64,000 nucleotides of DNA, taken from NCBI GenBank assembly GCA_964640855.1, contig CAZXIX010000007.1, forward strand, positions 21,472 to 85,471. The letters run 5' to 3'. The position numbers were made by a program, and so were the translations under genes. The notes under the pieces were generated by a model, which was not told the origin of the DNA, did no database searches, and saw only the letters and a program-made list of their open reading frames with translations. The DNA is from JAJDFU01 sp964640855 (GTDB lineage Bacteria; Bacteroidota; Bacteroidia; Chitinophagales; Saprospiraceae). This document shows positions 61,184 through 64,000 of the stretch, one piece after another; within the stretch, counting starts at the first letter, position 1; every line of letters begins with the position of its first letter.

Positions 61184-61191
61184 TACTTTTG
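61184..61191 (+). promoter_or_regulatory. -7 promoter element (TACTTTTG) for the TolB-like gene
   Basis: Exact TAnnTTTG, 25 bases before the ATG at 61216, with a TTCG 18 bases further upstream. Confidence 0.6.
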
Positions 61192-61215
61192 GCCCCTATT
61201 TAATCCAAACTTGCT

Positions 61216-62359
61216 ATGAAATACAGATTGGGACTGCTTTTGCTGGCTGTGGCCACTTGTTTTCTTCAATGTTCCGGAGAAAACGTATCCTCTACAGAAA
61301 ACGATGAGGCTCAAGCCGATACCCTTCGATACGAGGCCGAGGTACACCTGAAGAACCTCCGCCAACTGACCTACGGAGGAGACAATGCCGAAGCCTATTT
61401 CAGTTTCGATAATGAAAATCTCGTGTTCCAATCCAATTTTTCCGNNNNNNNNNNCATCATCACCTGGATAGTCGCAGGAAAACTGTCTTGATTGGGGCGT
61501 AGAATGCGATCAGATTTTCACCCTTCCTCTTTCCGGGAGCATCGAAGGCCACCGGCCGCCTATGCTGAGCACGGGCGACGGCCGGACCACCTGCTCCTTT
61601 TTCATGCCGGGCGACAGCACCATTTTGTATGCCTCTACCCACCTGGCAGACCCCAACTGCCCGGAGGTGCCGCGCTCTGTCGACGGCAAATACGTCTGGC
61701 CCGTCTATGCCGGATTCGATATTTTTGAAGCAGACCTGGAGGGCAATATTCACCGCCAGTTGACCCAAGAACCCGGATACGACGCGGAGGCTACGGTTTC
61801 TCCCGATGGCAAAAAGATCGTTTTTACCAGTACCCGTTCCGGAGACCTGGAGCTCTGGACCATGAACGTCGACGGCACCGACTTGCGCCAGATCACCGAT
61901 GAGTTGGGTTACGACGGTGGGGCCTTCTTTTCTCCCGACAGCAAAAAGCTGGTGTTTCGCGCCAGTCGACCCCAGACCGCAGAAGAGATTGCCACCTATC
62001 AGAGCCTGCTGGCTCAAAACGTGGTCCAACCTACGGATATGGAAATATTCGTTTGTAATGCCGATGGCAGCGAACTGCGTCAGGTCACGGATCTGGGCGG
62101 AGCCAACTGGGCCCCCTTCTTTCATCCTTCGGGCGAAAAGATCCTTTTCTCCTCCAATCATCATGTGGAAAGTGGGCGCCAATTCAACATATTTTCGATC
62201 AATCTGGACGGCAGCGGCCTCCAGCAAGTCACCTTCGATCCCACGTTCGATGCCTTTCCCATGTTCTCCTACGACGGCAAGAAGTTGGTATTTTCTTCCA
62301 ACCGCAACAATGGCGGCACGCGAAACACCAATATTTTCGTGGCGGACTGGATAGAATAA
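61216..62359 (+). CDS. TolB-like WD40/PD40 lipoprotein, interrupted by an assembly gap
   Basis: Lipoprotein signal (lipobox LQC, Cys19) followed by NLRQLTYGGDNAEAYFSFD. After the 10-N gap the reading resumes as WGVECDQIFTLPLSG in another frame. It continues with beta-propeller repeats (DGKKIVFTSTRSGDLELW, GANWAPFFHPSGEKILFSSN, DAFPMFSYDGKKLVFSSN) of the TolB/PD40 type. Such proteins are envelope scaffolds or sensors. About 35 bases directly after the gap do not fit the family reading and contain an in-frame TAG (61469-61471), so the flank may be misassembled. Total length about 380 residues if the gap is short. Confidence 0.75.
61445..61454. other. assembly gap (10 N)
   Basis: Ten N bases inside the TolB-like gene. 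The reading frames on the two sides differ by one, as is expected for a placeholder. Confidence 0.98.
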
Positions 62360-62408
62360 GGCCAAAAAGGCCCGGTTTTGTAACTTGCTGCCAGAAAAGC
62401 CAAAACCC

Positions 62409-63230
62409 GTGCGCCAGACCTTCCTGCTTTGTATTTTGCTCCCGGTCTTGAATTGCACCCTTTGGAGTCAAAACGGTTATCCTCCTTCGGCCGGAGCGCG
62501 CGGAGTAGCCATGGGCTATACCGGGGTGATGTTCCAGGATATCCACAGTTCTTTCCGCAATCAGGCCGGGCTGGCCTTTGTCGAAGGCTGGTCGGTCATG
62601 GCGCAGGTCGAGCAGCGTTTCATCAGTTCCGACATCCGGATGGCAGGCCTGGCCACTGCTTTCCCCACCTCGGCCGGCACCTTTGGCCTGAATGCCCAGT
62701 ATTACGGTGTCTCTTTATACAACGAACAGCGTTTCGGCCTCAACTACGCCATGAAACTCTCGGAAGGTTTTTCCATCGGTGCTCAGTTCGATCTTTTCGG
62801 AATCCGGATCCAGGAATACGGCCAAAAATGGTTTCCCACTTTCGAACTCGGCTTCCAGGCCAATCTGACTTCCAACCTTCGTATAGGAGCCCACCTTTTT
62901 AATCCCCTGCGGGTAGAGGTAGTGCAGGAAGAATTCCTCCCAACCATCATCCAGGCCGGTCTGAGCTATGCCCCCGGCGATCAAGCCTTGTTGGTTTTGG
63001 AAATTGAGAAAGACATCAACCGACCGGTCCGGGTGAAAGGCGCCGTCGAATATTTTCTGCTGGATCGCCTTCCCATACGGGTCGGTGTAGCCACCCAACC
63101 CGCCGCCATCACCTTTGGCCTCGGATTCTACTTTTCCAAAAGCATCGGTGTACAGGCCGCTTCTTCCTGGAACAACCTCCTGGGTTTCAGCCCTTCCTTC
63201 AGCGCCGACTATACCCATCAGAAGCCATGA
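62409..63230 (+). CDS. outer-membrane barrel protein, PorV/PorQ-like
   Basis: 273 residues from a GTG start at 62409, beginning with a signal peptide (about 1-22, ending TLWSQ). The mature sequence opens GARGVAMGYTGVMFQDI and FRNQAGLAF, a pattern of PorV/PorQ-type type IX secretion barrels, and is beta-strand-rich throughout. A TTG at 62385 would add eight residues before the signal peptide. It overlaps mqnB by 4 bases (ATGA). Confidence 0.78.
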   Translation: MRQTFLLCILLPVLNCTLWSQNGYPPSAGARGVAMGYTGVMFQDIHSSFRNQAGLAFVEGWSVMAQVEQRFISSDIRMAGLATAFPTSAGTFGLNAQYYGVSLYNEQRFGLNYAMKLSEGFSIGAQFDLFGIRIQEYGQKWFPTFELGFQANLTSNLRIGAHLFNPLRVEVVQEEFLPTIIQAGLSYAPGDQALLVLEIEKDINRPVRVKGAVEYFLLDRLPIRVGVATQPAAITFGLGFYFSKSIGVQAASSWNNLLGFSPSFSADYTHQKP

Positions 63231-63901
63231 GGATACTGGTCGTTGCCGCTACCCTGCCCGAGATTGCGCCCTTCGGACATTGGTTGGATGAAAACTGGGG
63301 CAAATTTGCGCCGGGGCACTATCAGAGCGGGCCCGACCAGGTCAGTTTATTGCTATCCGGAGCCGGCATGCCGCAAATGGGCTATGCCATGGGGCGCGTG
63401 CTGGCCATGGAATCTTACGACCTGGCCCTGAATGCCGGAATAGCCGGCGCTTTAAATCCGGATTTATCCCTGGGAGATGTGGTCGAAGTAACGCGGGAGT
63501 ATATGGCCGACCTGGGAGCAGAAGACCGGGACGGTAGCTTTATCCCGGCTGAAAAGTTGGGGCTGCTGGACGAGAAGACCCAACCCTTCGAAGGCGGTTG
63601 GCTCCACAATCCCTATTCCGAGGATATCGACATGCTCCCCAAAGTAAGCGGCATCACGGTGAACCGGGTCCATGGATCGGCGGATTCCATTGCCGCCCTC
63701 AAGAATCGGCTTCAAGCGGATGTGGAAAGCATGGAAGGGGCTGCTTTTTTCTATGCTTGCCTGCAGGCGGAAGTAGCCTTTCTGGAAGTTCGCTCCATCT
63801 CCAATTTTGTGGAGCCCCGGGATCGAAAAGCCTGGAAGGTGGACCGGGCCATTCAGAACTTGAACGACACCCTGATTGAACTGGTCGAATCCTTTGCTTG
63901 A
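63227..63901 (+). CDS. mqnB: futalosine hydrolase
   Basis: 224 residues. MqnB removes hypoxanthine from futalosine to form dehypoxanthine futalosine in the alternative menaquinone pathway. It is a phosphorylase-like nucleosidase: LLSGAGMPQMGYAMGR, LALNAGIAGALNPDLSLGDVVEV, and VESMEGAAFFYACLQAEVAFLEVRSISN with the catalytic residues of this family. The stop/start overlap with the upstream barrel gene (ATGA) suggests coupling. A strong hairpin follows at 63957-63985. Confidence 0.9.
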   Translation: MRILVVAATLPEIAPFGHWLDENWGKFAPGHYQSGPDQVSLLLSGAGMPQMGYAMGRVLAMESYDLALNAGIAGALNPDLSLGDVVEVTREYMADLGAEDRDGSFIPAEKLGLLDEKTQPFEGGWLHNPYSEDIDMLPKVSGITVNRVHGSADSIAALKNRLQADVESMEGAAFFYACLQAEVAFLEVRSISNFVEPRDRKAWKVDRAIQNLNDTLIELVESFA

Positions 63902-63956
63902 AGGAATTACCCTCGCTTGTTTCTCTTCCCATTCTTTTATCCTCTCCCAAAAACAG

Positions 63957-63985
63957 AAAAGGGACGCTCTGAGAGCATCCCTTTT
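63957..63985. terminator. intrinsic terminator after mqnB
   Basis: AAAAGGGA-C-GCTC and GAGC-A-TCCCTTTT form a 12-pair stem with one C-A mismatch and a TGA loop, followed by a T-rich run. It serves the mqnB transcript; it may also stop minus-strand transcription entering from outside the window. Confidence 0.8.
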
Positions 63986-64000
63986 CCTTGCCAGATCGGG

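Overview
The window is a gene-dense stretch of a chromosome from a member of the phylum Bacteroidota. The evidence is the ubiE-porT pair (PorT is a type IX secretion accessory protein), a TamB-like protein of Bacteroidota type, bacillithiol synthesis (BshC), menaquinone synthesis (MqnB, UbiE/MenG), many small lipoproteins and outer-membrane barrels, and at least ten intergenic copies of TAnnTTTG, the -7 promoter element of this phylum. The moderately high GC content and gene set would fit the Saprospiria (Lewinella- or Phaeodactylibacter-like), but that is an inference. Two 10-N runs (52695-52704, 61445-61454) show a scaffolded draft; each breaks one gene. I see no rRNA, tRNA, CRISPR array, insertion sequence, prophage or plasmid module.

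Layout. 1-2300: a partial FKBP lipoprotein and the DHH phosphoesterase NrnA, divergent from ndk. 2346-14122: mutS2, a lipoprotein, aroC, a very large tamB, then folP with an overlapping membrane protein of unknown function. 14318-19862: a DUF4230-like protein with a TPMT-like methyltransferase, a secreted three-LysM protein, and a CNNM/CBS transporter. 19870-26074 (minus strand): yidC, an aminotransferase, a DUF6503-like lipoprotein, a helix-hairpin-helix protein and an OmpA-like protein. 26267-31393: ffh, a fatty-acid hydroxylase, a 3-hydroxyacyl-CoA dehydrogenase and a TPR protein. 31443-38247: gyrA, ubiE-porT, an ACP phosphodiesterase, ychF and a pseudouridine synthase. 38307-43362 (minus): two tandem paralogous membrane proteins, then a probable four-gene operon of engB, an acyltransferase, a voltage-gated-type channel and an exonuclease. 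43501-49361: an outer-membrane barrel, a sigma/anti-sigma/DUF4097-like operon, bshC, a cupin and a lipoprotein. 49368-53526 (minus): accD, hemE and a beta-helix protein split by a gap. 53956-59387: a DAACS symporter, a thioredoxin-fold lipoprotein and a TIR-TPR-SDR fusion. 59400-61070 (minus): lipB, a conserved unknown and an acyl-CoA thioesterase. 61216-63901: a TolB-like lipoprotein split by a gap, an outer-membrane protein and mqnB.

Most genes are core functions: DNA topology and maintenance (gyrA, mutS2), translation and protein export (ffh, yidC, engB, ychF), envelope assembly (tamB, porT, OmpA, LysM), cofactors and lipids (folP, aroC, lipB, hemE, mqnB, ubiE, bshC, accD). The least ordinary items are the TIR-TPR-SDR fusion at 56796-59387, the single-domain cation channel with a TIEGW pore signature at 40224-41012, the membrane-anchored tandem helix-hairpin-helix protein next to OmpA, the tandem paralogs at 38307-39579, and the unrecognised membrane protein behind folP. 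I found no complete new multi-gene system; the fusion protein is the best candidate for something undescribed.
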